Shown: positions 12,346-22,772, counted from the stretch's first letter. The stretch: DNA of 64,000 nt from Isoetes taiwanensis (GCA_021234155.1 JAJEKV010000075.1:2783280-2847279), one strand, 5' to 3'. Notes: a model not told the origin generated them from the sequence alone. Made by a program: numbers and translations.

Positions 12346-12839
12346 ATTTAGGGAGACCCTAGTTGCCTTAAGCTTCAGCAGTGCCACCCACCCTCGGCAT
12401 GGCGCAAATAAATGCGGCAATACCAGGCAAGGGGCATGCCTATGCTCTTGGCAACACGCAACCCTAAAAAAGCCCTCTCAGTTGTCGTTTAAGGGAAGGC
12501 AACCAATTTCTTTTCTTTTTTGGTTTTTTTTTTTTCTTTACTTTACTCTTAAATTATTATTTGCTTAAATTATTATTATTATTTTTTTTTCTAAAATAGG
12601 CCAAGCTCAGCCCACAGAACAAGGCACTCACCATCGTTACGCCCCTTACACAAGGGGCAGCAGGGGGCCTAAATCATGGACCTAACCTGGCCTACCTATC
12701 AAAAAAACAAAAAAAAAAAACCTAAAAATAAGAAAAACAAAAAAAAAAATGGTTTTGGGTGGCAAATTGCAAGGTTGGGCGTAGGAAATACCTTGTTTTT
12801 GGCATAAAAATCTGAATCCGCCAGGCCAATATATAAAAA

Positions 12840-13080
12840 TTTCGCAGACGCTGCGAAACTTTTTCGCGACGCCGAAAACCGCCAGACGCTAACATCGCTG
12901 CCGGTTTGGCGACGCTGGTTAAATGCCAAAGTCGCGACGAAAAAACTTTCGCAGACGCTTTCACGAAGTCGGACTGTACTTTTGCGGACGCGAAAACTTT
13001 GTATTCAAGCGTCTGTAAGTTTTTTCACAGACGCTGCTTTAAGCTTTCAGACGCTGAATTTTTTTCCCACGGCCGGGAGG
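12840..13080. repeat. hAT right subterminal repeats
   Basis: Repeated cagacgctg, gacgccgaaa and gacgctg words in both orientations, mirroring the left end. They are followed by attttattaaaaaatacg repeats just inside the right terminal inverted repeat. Confidence 0.75.
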
Positions 13081-13176
13081 TTTTTATACGTTAAATACGT
13101 ATTTTATTAAAAAATACGTATTTTTTGACTTTATACGTCAGGAATTTTAATTTTGTACGTATAGAACCTATCCCTG

Positions 13177-13184
13177 GCCTAGAC
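13177..13184. repeat. hAT target-site duplication, right
   Basis: gcctagac, an exact copy of 7079-7086, directly after the terminal CCCTG of the element. Confidence 0.93.
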
Positions 13185-13343
13185 ATGGGTCTTCTTCTTG
13201 ATCCCTACTTGCGAAGAAAAGCTTTGGGCGCTGAGATTCGTTGCCCTCAGCCAATTCGTGTTATGATCCATCTAATTTGGCTTCCTGAGCGCAATAGCTA
13301 TGAGATATCAGGGATCACTACTACAGCTGTTGATGATGAATGA
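13185..13343 (+). pseudogene. 3' part of small unknown gene, copy 2
   Basis: Begins with the codons for MGLLLDPYLRRKALG and ends ..ITTTAVDDE, aligning with the C-terminal two thirds of the protein at 6344-6586. The frame is continuous with 7024-7086 once the hAT and one target duplication are removed. The stop is followed by 138 bp before the tail-to-tail DUF7869 gene of element A. Confidence 0.6.
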
Positions 13344-13481
13344 ATCACCTGTTTAGCATTGTATAGTGTAAGAGCTCTTGTGTTGAGATGAAAAATGCAG
13401 AGCGTAATGAATAATAACTAGTCTATTGTAACTTGCATGTTATATATGATATAGTAATTATGTAAAAGAGCATTGCCTACC

Positions 13482-16400
13482 TCAAGAGTTCTCATCATCG
13501 TCGTTAGCTTCTTTAGCCACTAATTCTTGCAACTGAGCCCCCACACTACTGGGGATCACCACTGACAATGGCCTGGTCTCTACGGCCCAACCATAGTCTA
13601 TTGTTTTCAAATGTTGGTAGCGTGGCGGGTCATTAGGATTGGGTCTCCAATTCTTGCTCCAGCAATCCCTATACTGCATTGCATATGAGGTTCCCTTTCT
13701 GGCAACAGGCTCAAACCAAGAGACAAACACCTCTTCGTAATGTGGGAGATTAGGGTCCTCTATTGGGTCCTCTTCGACAAAAGCCATCCACGTCGGCCAG
13801 TTATCACGTGGCCTCATTAGCAAGAGCATTCCTTTCTTGACATCTTGGTAGGGGTCGAATATTTCAACTAGGTTCTTGGGTCTATGGGTAAAAGCATGTT
13901 AGGGTGTACCACTTTTGGAACCTGCAAAAGTACATACACTAGGTACTTCTGAACTGGGTACTTTCTCATTTTTCTTTTCATTAAAACTAATACAAAAATC
14001 CAAAATAAAAGTCAAGGACATGGTAATATTCAAAGTTAAGGTAAAGATAATGCTATCGAAGACCAATATATATATATAAAAAGTTATAAAACATACCTTA
14101 TATTGAGATATTATACAGGTACCCAGTACCCAGTCCTGGCTACCTTTTTAGGTACCTTTTTAGTCACTAAATAATACTTTTTAAGGGACACCCTAACATG
14201 CTTTTACCCCTACCCGAGAAAGGCCCTACGTAATGAGATGCTTCAATGTGCTCATCCACAAACACGTTCCAATGCACTTTGCCTGGTGCTGGGCCAGAAA
14301 TCCTAAATGACAGCTCTACCGGGCTGCACGTCCCCAAGCACTCGCAGCAAGGTGGACCAGTAGTCAATAACTTCATTCATATATGTGTTGGACCATGAGT
14401 TATCGCCAGCTCTAGAAATAGCTGCCCAGTGCATCATGTACTTGGCAATAGAAGCTCTCAATGCACCTATATCTTTCAAGCTCCCATATGGCTGCACGAC
14501 CTTAGGTGACCCTCTCGGAATCATAGGTAAACCTTGGGCATCCTCCTTCCACATTCTGATTCCCTTTTCAGGGAGCCACTCCCTATGCCCTGGCCTCATC
14601 TTGTAGAACATTAGTGGCCATCCATCCTTCATGCAGAACTTGAAGAGTAGAGGTTCCAAATGACCACATAAACGGTCCTTCTTATCAGGGATAAAACCTT
14701 TCACGAATTCCTTCCAATTAGGAACCTCTGACACAAGGTAAGGTGAAGGAGACTTTGAACTACACTGCCTGAAGAGTTGCATAAGCTCTAGAATAGTCAA
14801 TGCATCTGATCTTCTCATTAGAGCAGAGTAGTTTCCAAAGAGGGCATCTATGTCATCGTGGGTGTGTCCAACCATCATGAATCCCAGCTGCACTTGATCA
14901 AAGACACCTAACCAAACCAAGTATGACAAGTAAGAGAAAAGATATCTATTCTTATTTTGACCTGAGCAATTATCTAGCTGCAAGTAAAGCCTCCTAGGCA
15001 ACTTGTTCGGTACCATGGGGCCTTTGTTAGGAGGCATAAAATCATTTCTACTGCCATTTACCATTTTTGTCCTAAGGGCATCTGTGTTTAAAATTGCTCC
15101 ACCCCAGCTGCTTTCAGGATGATCTGTATCTCTCAAATGGCCCCAATTATCCTCAGATTTATTCTCCAGTGTCTTCAAGGTATGATTCAAGGATCCCACA
15201 TGAAAATTAGAATCATCAGGCCAGAGGTCCAGTGAGAAGTGGCCCAAGGCACCTATACCATGGCCGTGCATGAGAGCACCTGTAACACTCACCTTCAGTC
15301 GTTCACCCCTCCATACAGACTTTGCTAGCTTTTCTAGACGAGGGACCAGGGTCTTATTCTGATCCATCTTATCATGTATAATGGTTAAAGCGTGCTCAGG
15401 AGATCTATGAGACAAAGCTCTCGGGACCGATAAAAGGCTCCTACATGAAATCTGGGCCGTCATATGTGATTTTCTCTCCATTGCAAGTACCCTTCTTTCA
15501 TTTGGATCTCTGGTCTTAGCAAGCTTTTCCTTTATGACAATACAGGTGTTACACTTAGAAAATGCTATCCTCTTAGCTATTGCCACCTCTGAATGATTCT
15601 CTTTCCAAGCAGACAGAAAGGACGAAGGAGAAATATGCTTGCCTGTCATCTCTGTAACGGTAATATCTACTTCTTGGTGTATATCCTTCTTAGTCAAGAC
15701 TGAAGGTAGCCTCTTAACATTTTGTCTGCTACCCTCGCTCGTAATTTTCGAGCGGTGTGGCATCGTCTCTGCGTTTTCATCTATGAACATAGATAGCACA
15801 GCATTGCCAGCCAAAGTATGAGACCTTGGCTTCTTAGAACCACTATTTCCGTGCTCAGCAATTCTGTGGCCATCATTGAAGAGCTTCTTCCACTTGTAAA
15901 AAGTGGAAATGGGTATGCCATAGGCTTTATGCCATGCTTTCACGCACACCTGTTTGTTATTCAACATCAGGTTGCGGACTACACCATTTTCAGAGCAAAG
16001 ATCTAGCATGTTATATGCAAAGGTTGTGCGCTCCGAGGACTTCATGTTCCAGTAAAAGGTTCTCATGCAAGCTATCTCCTTGGATGTAAAATTTGCACAG
16101 CATCTTTTCATGCAGCACAGTGATGACCTGAAGTCTAAAATAGCCTCAGCACTAGTTTTTCTTTCACATTTGGTCTGTGCTGGACGTGTCCCGGGTCTCC
16201 GATTGACCATGCGGTAAGGTCTCTTTTTGGTGATGCCAATTTCGGGTCTAATGGAGTAAGGTTCATTCTCCACATCCTTCTCCTTCATTGCAACCACGAG
16301 AGTAGAACCTGGAATGTTATCAACGAGCACGAAGACTATGGGCCATCTTACAAGGTCATGCAGTTGGGGCATTTCTGCACAGGCTTGGCAGTGCATAGAG

Positions 16401-16921
16401 ATCTTTTCGGGCATTGGAAATAGGCTCATGATAGTAGCAGCTATCGAGCCTTCCCCTAACTTCACGTCAGCGACAGCATGGTTTGGATCGGCAAAAACGA
16501 TAACACCATAACCGTAAGCCATGTGGCAGCATTCATGCATGAGTGTGCATGCCTTCTCAACTAACTCATCTCTAGAAAGCCCTTGCACATGATTCGTCTC
16601 ATTATTGGCTAATCTCTCATTGCCTCCGACCTGCCAGTTTATGCGTTTAATCTGTCCTGGTGGTGTGCAAACTTCTTCCTCTCTCACAAGCTGACCAGCA
16701 ATGTCCTTCTTGTACCACAACACAAAACTCCCCACAACTTCACCAATTTTTTCTATTTCCAGCTCGGGAATTGGTAGTGGCAACTGTCCATCCAAAACAT
16801 TCACAATCGAAACAACCACCATACCCTCCGGGACAATCGAATTGTGATGGCGCTCGAAATTGTGGACTCTTCCTTCTGCCACCTTTTTCCCCAGCAGATA
16901 AAGCGAGATTACATCCGCCAT
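13482..16921 (-). pseudogene. Element A DUF7869-like DDE-type gene
   Basis: An 872-codon ORF (16921 to 14303) plus a C-terminal piece (13829 to 13482). Residues 1-75 resemble the N-terminal DUF8039-type domain of plant transposon proteins (VAEGRVH, LPLPIPE, VGSFVLWY). A helix-turn-helix-like stretch lies near 324-348 and a CNTC zinc pair at 457-460. The core has IIHDKMDQNKT (Asp517), LYLQLDN (Asp650) and VGHTHDDID (685-692), as in DUF7869 proteins. The spacing fits an RNase H-fold D-D-D triad; that these are catalytic is my inference. The copy is damaged: a frameshift near 14305-14330 precedes SFRISGPAPGKVHW, and a 324-bp MITE (13886-14209) interrupts the C-terminal coding sequence, which resumes as KNLVEIFDPYQDVKKGMLLL and ends in an acidic tail (DDDENS). 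It is divergent from the ParB-methyltransferase gene at 46525, from which element B separates it. Confidence 0.75.
13886..14209. mobile_element. MITE inserted in the DUF7869 gene of element A
   Basis: A 324-bp element with terminal inverted repeats GGGTAAAAGCATGTTAGGGTG. It has subterminal repeats of aggtac and gggtac in both orientations and no coding capacity. The target duplication is not clear (ctat on the left, ctac on the right). A related end (accacttggaaccct, aaaagtacc, ttaggtactt) lies at 60847-60901. Reading of the host gene resumes on both sides, so the insertion is in coding sequence rather than in a clear intron. Confidence 0.75.
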
Positions 16922-16944
16922 CCTACAAACAAGAGGTCGTGAAT

Positions 16945-17213
16945 ATCGCGGCCGCGATCTTCGTAAGCAAATAGAACTCTACTACAAAACGACAACTGGG
17001 AGATAAAAAATGCTTTCGCCACCGCGATCTTATCGAGCATAGGCAAGAACGCGGTCGCGCTTTCTGCAAGCATTCACACTAGCTGTTTAGATAAGAACTC
17101 ATGTGGAAAACACATGTCGAGATTAGCATGTGGTTTCGACTCATACTTATAAATATATCGGAGTTCTTAAGTAAATAGCAAGTGTAGATGGTTGAAGATA
17201 TCGCGACCGCGAT
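16945..17213. repeat. Element A palindromes, upstream cluster
   Basis: ATCGCGGCCGCGAT at 16945-16958, a variant centred on gcggtcgcgc at about 17051-17060, and ATCGCGACCGCGAT at 17200-17213. A half site (ccgcgatctta) lies near 17032. They sit just upstream of the minus-strand DUF7869 start, in what was the shared promoter of element A before B inserted. The same palindrome recurs around and inside the plus-strand gene at 46.3-50.7 kb. Confidence 0.85.
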
Positions 17214-17322
17214 CTCGTCGAGCACAAGAGTTAAAGCATTGACTTCCAGACTAAAGCATTACTCTTACCTCACAGATCTGGAAATGGTGGCGTCAACGTC
17301 TCCTTGTAGCCAATGACCCGTC

Positions 17323-17326
17323 AGAA
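17323..17326. repeat. Possible 4-bp target duplication of element B, left
   Basis: agaa, matched by 45426-45429 just outside the other end. Four bases could match by chance, so this rests mainly on the inverted repeats inside it. Confidence 0.4.
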
Positions 17327-17396
17327 AACAAAGTTTAAAATGAAACACACTTATTTGCTGGAAACGCACTTTAAAAGGAATCTTTGAAAGATTCCC
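17327..17396 (+). repeat. Element B left terminal inverted repeat
   Basis: About 70 bp matching the reverse complement of 45362-45425, with gaaac, cacttattt, gcacttt and gaaagattcc blocks conserved in order. The right copy also contains an internal hairpin (gcacttcttaaataagtgc). Confidence 0.75.
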
Positions 17397-17749
17397 TAAA
17401 ATTCCCTTAAAAAAGTCCATTTTTAAGATTTTTTTGTGACAGGTGTGACAATTTAAGTAATTTAGGTACCATTTTGAGGGGTTGATTGAACATAACTTTC
17501 GTGCAAAAATTTTAAATAGCAATTTTCATCCTCCTAAACTAGAACAAAAAATAGTTACTTTTATAAAGTGTAGCAAAAAAGGGGCAGTAAAAAAAATAGC
17601 AAGGGTAGTAGAGTGACAAAGAAGTGATATATTCAAGGTTGTGAAAATTGTACAAAATTATGAACAAAATTGTCAAAAATATAGGACATTTTGACAAACA
17701 CTCATCACCGTGACTTTTCGTTCTTTACATGTTCGAAGTCATCTGGACA

Positions 17750-18645
17750 AACTTACATTTTGCAGCAAGATCGGGATGCATCTCATCCTCCGACTCATTT
17801 AATCCACGATCACTTGAGCCTTCATCCTCGGCTTCACTCTCAAAGACTTTGGATGTACTCGAGCGATCTTCTTCCTCACTTTGTCTACAAGTGAGTCTTC
17901 ATCATCATCTTTTTTGCCACCTTTCTAGGTTGTTTGTCTAATCCACATGCCGACCTTATTAAAGTTTGAGTGAATATCGTAACTTATTAGCAGCGGTCGT
18001 AACAAAGTCATATGCAAGAACCTTTACTTCAGCTAGATCTATGACAAGAAAGGTTTTGCTTTGGACTTTGCTCTCTTTCCACTCTGTTTTACCATCTCCA
18101 AAGTATAACTCCCACCCGAAAGCATTGGCGGCATTCGCTTTCATCCGAAGGCACTTTTAGTTGAGTGGGAATTCCATCCTCTTTGTTACCTCCAAGTACT
18201 TTAGCTAGCCGAATGGCTTCCCGTTTCATCATTATCACCGGGACAGCTATGAGCATTCCTTTCTGAAATCTCGAGGACCGGAACCGGATACTCGAGCAAC
18301 TTGTTGTGCCGCGGCGTCTGGGGCGGTGTACATGACTCTGTCATCTTCATCTGAGCTAGCCAATATCTCTACTTGTTCCTCTTGATTCTCAACTTGCACA
18401 GGGAGAGTTTGCCTAGATGGCCAGTTGAATGTAACTGTTCTTCGACCTTGTAATGAAGCTTGCAACATGTCACGTTGTCGAGAAAAAAACTGAGGCCACC
18501 ATAAAGCATCTGCCTCCCCAAAGTGGTTAGAGCACGACTGAATACTTGTCTCAATATAATCCAATGATTTGTTTGAGTCAAATGCTCTTCCCTCCTTTTT
18601 ACTCTTTGTGATTTCTTTCAAGCTTTTTAGAGGCATTTGCTCTGC
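17750..18645 (-). pseudogene. 3' part of element B DUF7869 gene
   Basis: Continues the gene broken by the LTR retrotransposon. The minus-strand frame ending ..NTSSMLS at 31835 joins, after the AGAGA duplication, directly to AEQMPLKSLKEITKSKKEGR here. It then runs through DDRVMYTAPDAAAQQVAR to GMLIAVPVIMMKREAIRLAK. That last segment corresponds to GMLLLMRPRDNWPTWMAFVE of the element A gene. A frame change near 18130 leads into WELYFGDGKTEW and FLVIDLAEVKVLA (ORF 17959-18144), the expected C-terminal beta-rich segment. A further acidic and basic tail may extend to about 17750. The frame change makes it non-functional or requires an unseen splice. Confidence 0.65.
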
Positions 18646-18650
18646 AGAGA
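18646..18650. repeat. LTR retrotransposon target duplication, left
   Basis: agaga, identical to 31830-31834. Removing one copy and the element restores the minus-strand DUF7869 reading frame exactly. Confidence 0.93.
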
Positions 18651-20296
18651 TGTGACGGTCCAGGGGAATATACGCCATAAATACGTATATTCCTGGATCC
18701 GTCACCATACAAGTCTATCTTCATAGCCTTGTATACCATAGATTGTATACCATAGATTGTGGCATGGCTAAGTTATTCTCATAACTTAGCCAACCATAGG
18801 TTAAGCCATTATCCACGTGGCCTTAACCTATTGGGGCACCGCCACACAGGACTCACCCGATTAGTGCCACGTGGCATCCTAGGTGGACCTAACTTATATA
18901 GGCTTAAACCCTAACCCTAGACCTCTTTCCAGCCCTAGCACCCAGAGACTCACCTACTCGTTCGAAACCCCGTTTCGAACATCGTTTGCTGTGGCATAGA
19001 CTGGTGCAGCAGCCCCAGCAGGGTAGACTCGTTCTTGGAGTAGGAGCGGCATCTCGTGAGTCGGAGACCATGGAGGCACACGGATCTGGAGGGAGAGCTT
19101 CAGGAGCAGGTATGTAGGATAGTGATTGTGATAGCTCATCTGGAAATTAGCATTCCAGATATGCTAGTATTTTGTATCTAGAGTAGAGCCATCCTAGAAC
19201 CCATATTCAACATCTTGAACCCTAATCAAGGAACCTTAACTATTAGTTAGATTTGTATGATTAGGTTAAGATGTTCTTCTTATGATTATTCTCATGATGT
19301 GATGAGTATGGATGTTGGTTGATCTTGTTTGCTCCTCTTGTATTGGGAAGGGGGGTAGAGACCTAGAGCCATATGTAGTATGCTCCTAGAGTAGATCCCT
19401 TAGTTCCTATTAGTTGCGGCTCAGGCATAGGAGCCCACCAGGCTATTGAGGCTATGATATGACTCCAAGCACCATATAACGGGGCTAGAGGGAAAGTGGA
19501 GGGGAGGATCCCTGCCGAAGGGGGCTTCGGGGATCCCATAGTGGGCTAGGCTTATGGTCGGTCACTTAGCAGTGGGCCGAGCATGGGTCCGACACCTCCC
19601 CGGGCAATGGTGTTGCCCTGCCTCTCGAGCTGCAAGTGTTGGCTTGGCTCTCGTTTTGGGGGGTTCAGTCCGGGTACGAATCGTGTGTCGCCACGATTCT
19701 CTAGCCGCCCACGGCACCTCTAGATCCCGGGAAGGGGAGATGCAACCCTTCCCCGCCTCATCGGACCAGGGGAGATGCAACTCGGAGTAGTCCCGATGGG
19801 TGATGCCATGGGATTGCGTGTCCGGAAGGCTAGAGTCTGATCTAGCCCATTTGCAAAGTATGCACAGGAGGGGCGGATGGAGTGGTCAACCCTAGCCATT
19901 GTTCTATGCCAGCCCTCGCCATTGCCATGACTCGGTTGCGCTCTATCTTGAGGCCTAGCCCGGTCACAGTCATCCTCCCACGAAGTCCGGAGCGGGGTAG
20001 GAGCTCTCATGTTTTATGGTTCGTGATTATCATCTTTGCCTTGGTTTATGAGTGATGCACTACCCTTCGAGGTAGTATTTGTATATGTTGATGCTAGTTC
20101 TGACGTGTTATCGCTTCCGCTGTTATAGGAGCCCATAGGGGAAGGGCGCCCAAAGACACCTTTCGTGTTCCCTTCCCGCACTAAGAGTCACCTCGAAAGC
20201 GGGTAGACGAAGGGGCCCATGCGGTTGCCGAGCCGGGATGGGGATTTCTCCGCGGCGCTGCGGCCGGGCGCCGTACGTTTAGCAGGGAGCGTCACA
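18651..20296 (+). repeat. 5' LTR
   Basis: 1646 bp, TGTGACGG to GTCACA. A TATA box (ttatata, 18894-18900) lies in the U3 part, followed by aaaccctaaccctaga, which sits near the probable transcription start. It matches the 3' LTR throughout apart from scattered substitutions and indels, including a duplicated ataccatagattgt in this copy. Confidence 0.96.
18894..18900 (+). promoter_or_regulatory. LTR TATA box
   Basis: ttatata, present at the equivalent place in the 3' LTR (about 30425-30431). It is the probable promoter of the retrotransposon transcript and hence of the H3 ORF. Confidence 0.6.
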
Positions 20297-20297
20297 A

Positions 20298-20309
20298 TGG
20301 TATCAGAGC
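20298..20309 (+). other. Primer-binding site (tRNA-Met)
   Basis: tggtatcagagc, starting 1 bp after the 5' LTR. This is the usual initiator tRNA-Met complementary sequence of plant LTR retrotransposons. Confidence 0.92.
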
Positions 20310-20869
20310 GATGTTCTTGGTTGACCAAGAACTAGCACTGACCATAACCATGAAGTAGTCTAACAGGCCTATAGGGGTGTGAAATAAACATTTCCACCAT
20401 CGAACCGCGAAAATGGGGGAAAAATTTTTCTCCTAGGCAGTGGGTCAGGACTTAGTTCAAGTGTTAGACGAAAGTTGAGCGAGTCAAATTCATCTTCTAG
20501 TAAATTTGGAGTGAAAATTATGCATCTGCATCAAATTTCACCTGAAATGGGTCGAAGAATCATGCCAATCGGAGACCCAGGTGAAAAATGGCGCAAATTC
20601 ATAGGTTGCACTTCGAACCATTAGAAAAATTCGAAAATCTAAGTATAATATCAATTAATATAGATTTAACATATACATTAATAGTTAAATAATTACTAAA
20701 TATGGTGTAATTAATAAGGGGGGCTAATAAATAGGGGTAATTATGGTAGGAGAATATTCCCAGGGACCCTCCTTTTTAAATATCTGACACCTCATTCTCT
20801 CTCTCCAACCCTTCACCTTCACCTCTCTCTTGCTCAGCCTTACGTCACCCATTTCCTGAACCACAAGAT

Positions 20870-21967
20870 ATGGCACGCACCAAACAAACCTACAGGAAGC
20901 CTGGACCAAGACCTACCCTCTCCATGGCGCAGGCAGCAGGGCGACATGTGAAGAAGATCCCGGAGCACCTCCGACCCAAGAAAGGGGAAGAGGAGCTTCC
21001 CCCCAGCAGCAGCAGCGGCGGCGATACGTATCATGATGCCGAGGAGAGCCCCAGCAGCATCTCGTCATCGGGAGGCACACAGAGAACAGATGAGTCTCGC
21101 CACTTCGGGCCCTCGGATACCGAGGTGGAGGAACAGGTGGAAGAGCAGCACCACCACCAGACCGACGAAGCGGGCCCTTCAGCGCCCAAAAAGAAGGGGA
21201 AGGAAAAAGTCGCGGAGTGGCCAGAGGAGAGGGCCGCCAGGAAGAAGCGGGAGCGGGAGAGGGAGCTGAGGGAGCAGGAGAGGCGGACCAAGAGGAGGAA
21301 CGACGGCCCTCGCCGGACCGTCGTTATAGAAGAGGCCCGGCCGGAGGAGGAGCACCAACAGGAGGGCGACGGAGACGAGGAGGAAGAAGAGCAGGAGGGG
21401 GACCCCGACGCTAGGCCACCCTACCCTAAGTGGCCGGAACCACCTAAGGTGGTGAAGAAGCAAAAGGTAGGGGAGCGGGCATTCGCGCTCCAGCAGGACC
21501 GCGAGTTTAAGCGGAAGATGGTGGCATACAAGGAGTACCTTCGTCGTTGGACGAGGTACAATGAGTGGTATTGCCGCCAGGAGGTGCAGCGCGTCGTGGA
21601 GGGCGGCAGGCCGAAGAAGAACCAGCCCAAGCCACCCCCACCGAGACCGGAAAAACCCAAGAGGGTTCACCACGGGCCGAATAGCACATACGCCCGGGTG
21701 TTTAGGGAGATTCGGCACTTCCAGATGTGCACGAATCTCCTGATAAGGAAGGCGCCCTTCGAGCGTCTCCTTAGAGAGGTTTTGCAGCAGTTCCGGACCG
21801 ATTACAGGGTTACCCCTCTAATGACCCGGGCTCTGCAAGAGGCTTCCGAAGCAGAGCTGGTCCAGCTCTTCGAGGAAGGGAACCTCTGCGCTATCCATGC
21901 TAAGAGAGTTACCCTTATGCCCAAGGATATTCACTTAGCACGAAGGATTCGCAGAGAGAGGCCTTAG
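20870..21967 (+). CDS. Histone H3 with a long insertion, encoded by the retrotransposon
   Basis: An intact 365-codon ORF, the first after the primer site. It starts [10 protein letters not shown], the H3 tail start with Lys4 and Lys9 in register (Ala7 replaced by Tyr, Ser10 by Pro). [11 protein letters not shown] near residues 26-36 recalls the H3 VKKPHRFRPG segment. About 235 extra residues follow: Ser-rich, then highly charged and helical, then proline-rich. Residues 273-365 form a full H3 histone fold: VFREIRHF (alpha N), [15 protein letters not shown] (alpha 1), a loop 1 of canonical length (FRTDYRV), [20 protein letters not shown] (alpha 2) and [18 protein letters not shown] (alpha 3). 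It ends RRERP, where H3 ends RGERA. The unextended loop 1 argues against CENH3. Expected to act in the nucleus, perhaps with H4. Its retention while pol has decayed is striking. That it enters nucleosomes is inference. Confidence 0.95.
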   Translation: MARTKQTYRKPGPRPTLSMAQAAGRHVKKIPEHLRPKKGEEELPPSSSSGGDTYHDAEESPSSISSSGGTQRTDESRHFGPSDTEVEEQVEEQHHHQTDEAGPSAPKKKGKEKVAEWPEERAARKKRERERELREQERRTKRRNDGPRRTVVIEEARPEEEHQQEGDGDEEEEEQEGDPDARPPYPKWPEPPKVVKKQKVGERAFALQQDREFKRKMVAYKEYLRRWTRYNEWYCRQEVQRVVEGGRPKKNQPKPPPPRPEKPKRVHHGPNSTYARVFREIRHFQMCTNLLIRKAPFERLLREVLQQFRTDYRVTPLMTRALQEASEAELVQLFEEGNLCAIHAKRVTLMPKDIHLARRIRRERP

Positions 21968-22195
21968 GCCTCAAATTTTGTAAATTTTGTAGGAAAGCTA
22001 AATTTTCATGTAACTATGTTTCTTATTAATATAAAAGTTATTTTCCCTCTATAATTAGAAAAATGTTGTATGCTTGAAATATAGGAAATAGAACCCAATT
22101 GTGGTAGAATTCTTCATAGCATGTCTAGAAACACCCTAGAAATCATGACTACAACAAAATTTTGGCAAAAAAATCATCTAAAATGCTGAAAATCG

Positions 22196-22490
22196 GGCCA
22201 ACCGGGTGAGACCGCGCCTAGGGCCTCTGCGTTCCCGACGCAGGCGCGTTTCGCGCGGATTCACCCGACTGGGCCCAAAATCAAGCTTCTAGATGTCAGT
22301 TTTGCTCAAAATAAGTTGCTAGTTAGGTTAGAATTGGCCCAATTAGCCATATTAGCATCTTCAAATTCCCTAAATTGACCAAAAATTGGCCCAAAACAGG
22401 CCAACCGGGTGAGACCGCGCCAAACGCGTTTGCGTCCGCGACGCGGAGGCCATCCGCGCGGATTCACCCGGGTCAGGCCATCTTTGAGCC
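22196..22490 (+). repeat. Two long hairpin repeats between retrotransposon ORF1 and ORF2
   Basis: Two copies (about 22196-22270 and 22401-22476) begin gccaaccgggtgagaccgcg and end gcgcggattcacccg. Each can pair cgggtga with tcacccg and cgcg with cgcg, giving a long imperfect stem. The loops differ. They lie in a leader-like non-coding gap of about 800 bp between the H3 ORF and ORF2. Confidence 0.7.
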
Positions 22491-22772
22491 AAATTAGCCA
22501 AATTTGATCCAACCAACTGCCATGTAGTGTTTCTTGCCTTGTTTTGCTTAAGTTTGCACTTCATGGTAGTTCATTTGGACACCCAGAGCCATAGAACCAA
22601 GGTCGTCTTAGGTAGGTACTTTTTTTGCACGAACCCCGAGGTCACCCATAGTCTATAAAAAATAGGCCCCATTTGCCATTTTTCTTCCTACAGAACTGCT
22701 CCCAGCCCCTTAGGCGATTTTCTGATCCTCCACTGATCCTTGCAAGCCATTTTCTACACCCTTTCCTGCTCA

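Larger units (their letters stand above)
7087..13176 (+). mobile_element. hAT transposon, 6.1 kb, inside a small gene
   Basis: The ends are CAGGGATAGGTTCAATACG on the left and, read inward on the other strand, CAGGGATAGGTTCTATACG on the right. CAGGG is a typical hAT terminus. Both ends abut the same 8-bp sequence, gcctagac. Subterminal blocks at 7195-7500 and 12840-13080 are rich in gacgctgaaa-like repeats in both orientations, as expected for transposase binding sites. The element carries a broken BED-finger hAT transposase on the plus strand and unrelated minus-strand coding fragments, including a kinase-like piece, that look captured. It interrupts the second copy of a small tandem gene. 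Precise removal would restore that reading frame. Confidence 0.92.

Noticed and set aside
21179-21718. 179-codon minus-strand ORF opposite the histone H3 ORF
   Set aside because: Shadow of the GC-rich charged insertion; leucine and proline rich by complement, and the plus strand is clearly the coding one.
20870-21967. CENH3 (centromeric H3) identity for the retrotransposon histone
   Set aside because: Loop 1 has canonical H3 length, the tail starts ARTKQT and alpha 2 to alpha 3 match canonical H3 closely. CENH3 usually has a longer loop 1 and a divergent tail.
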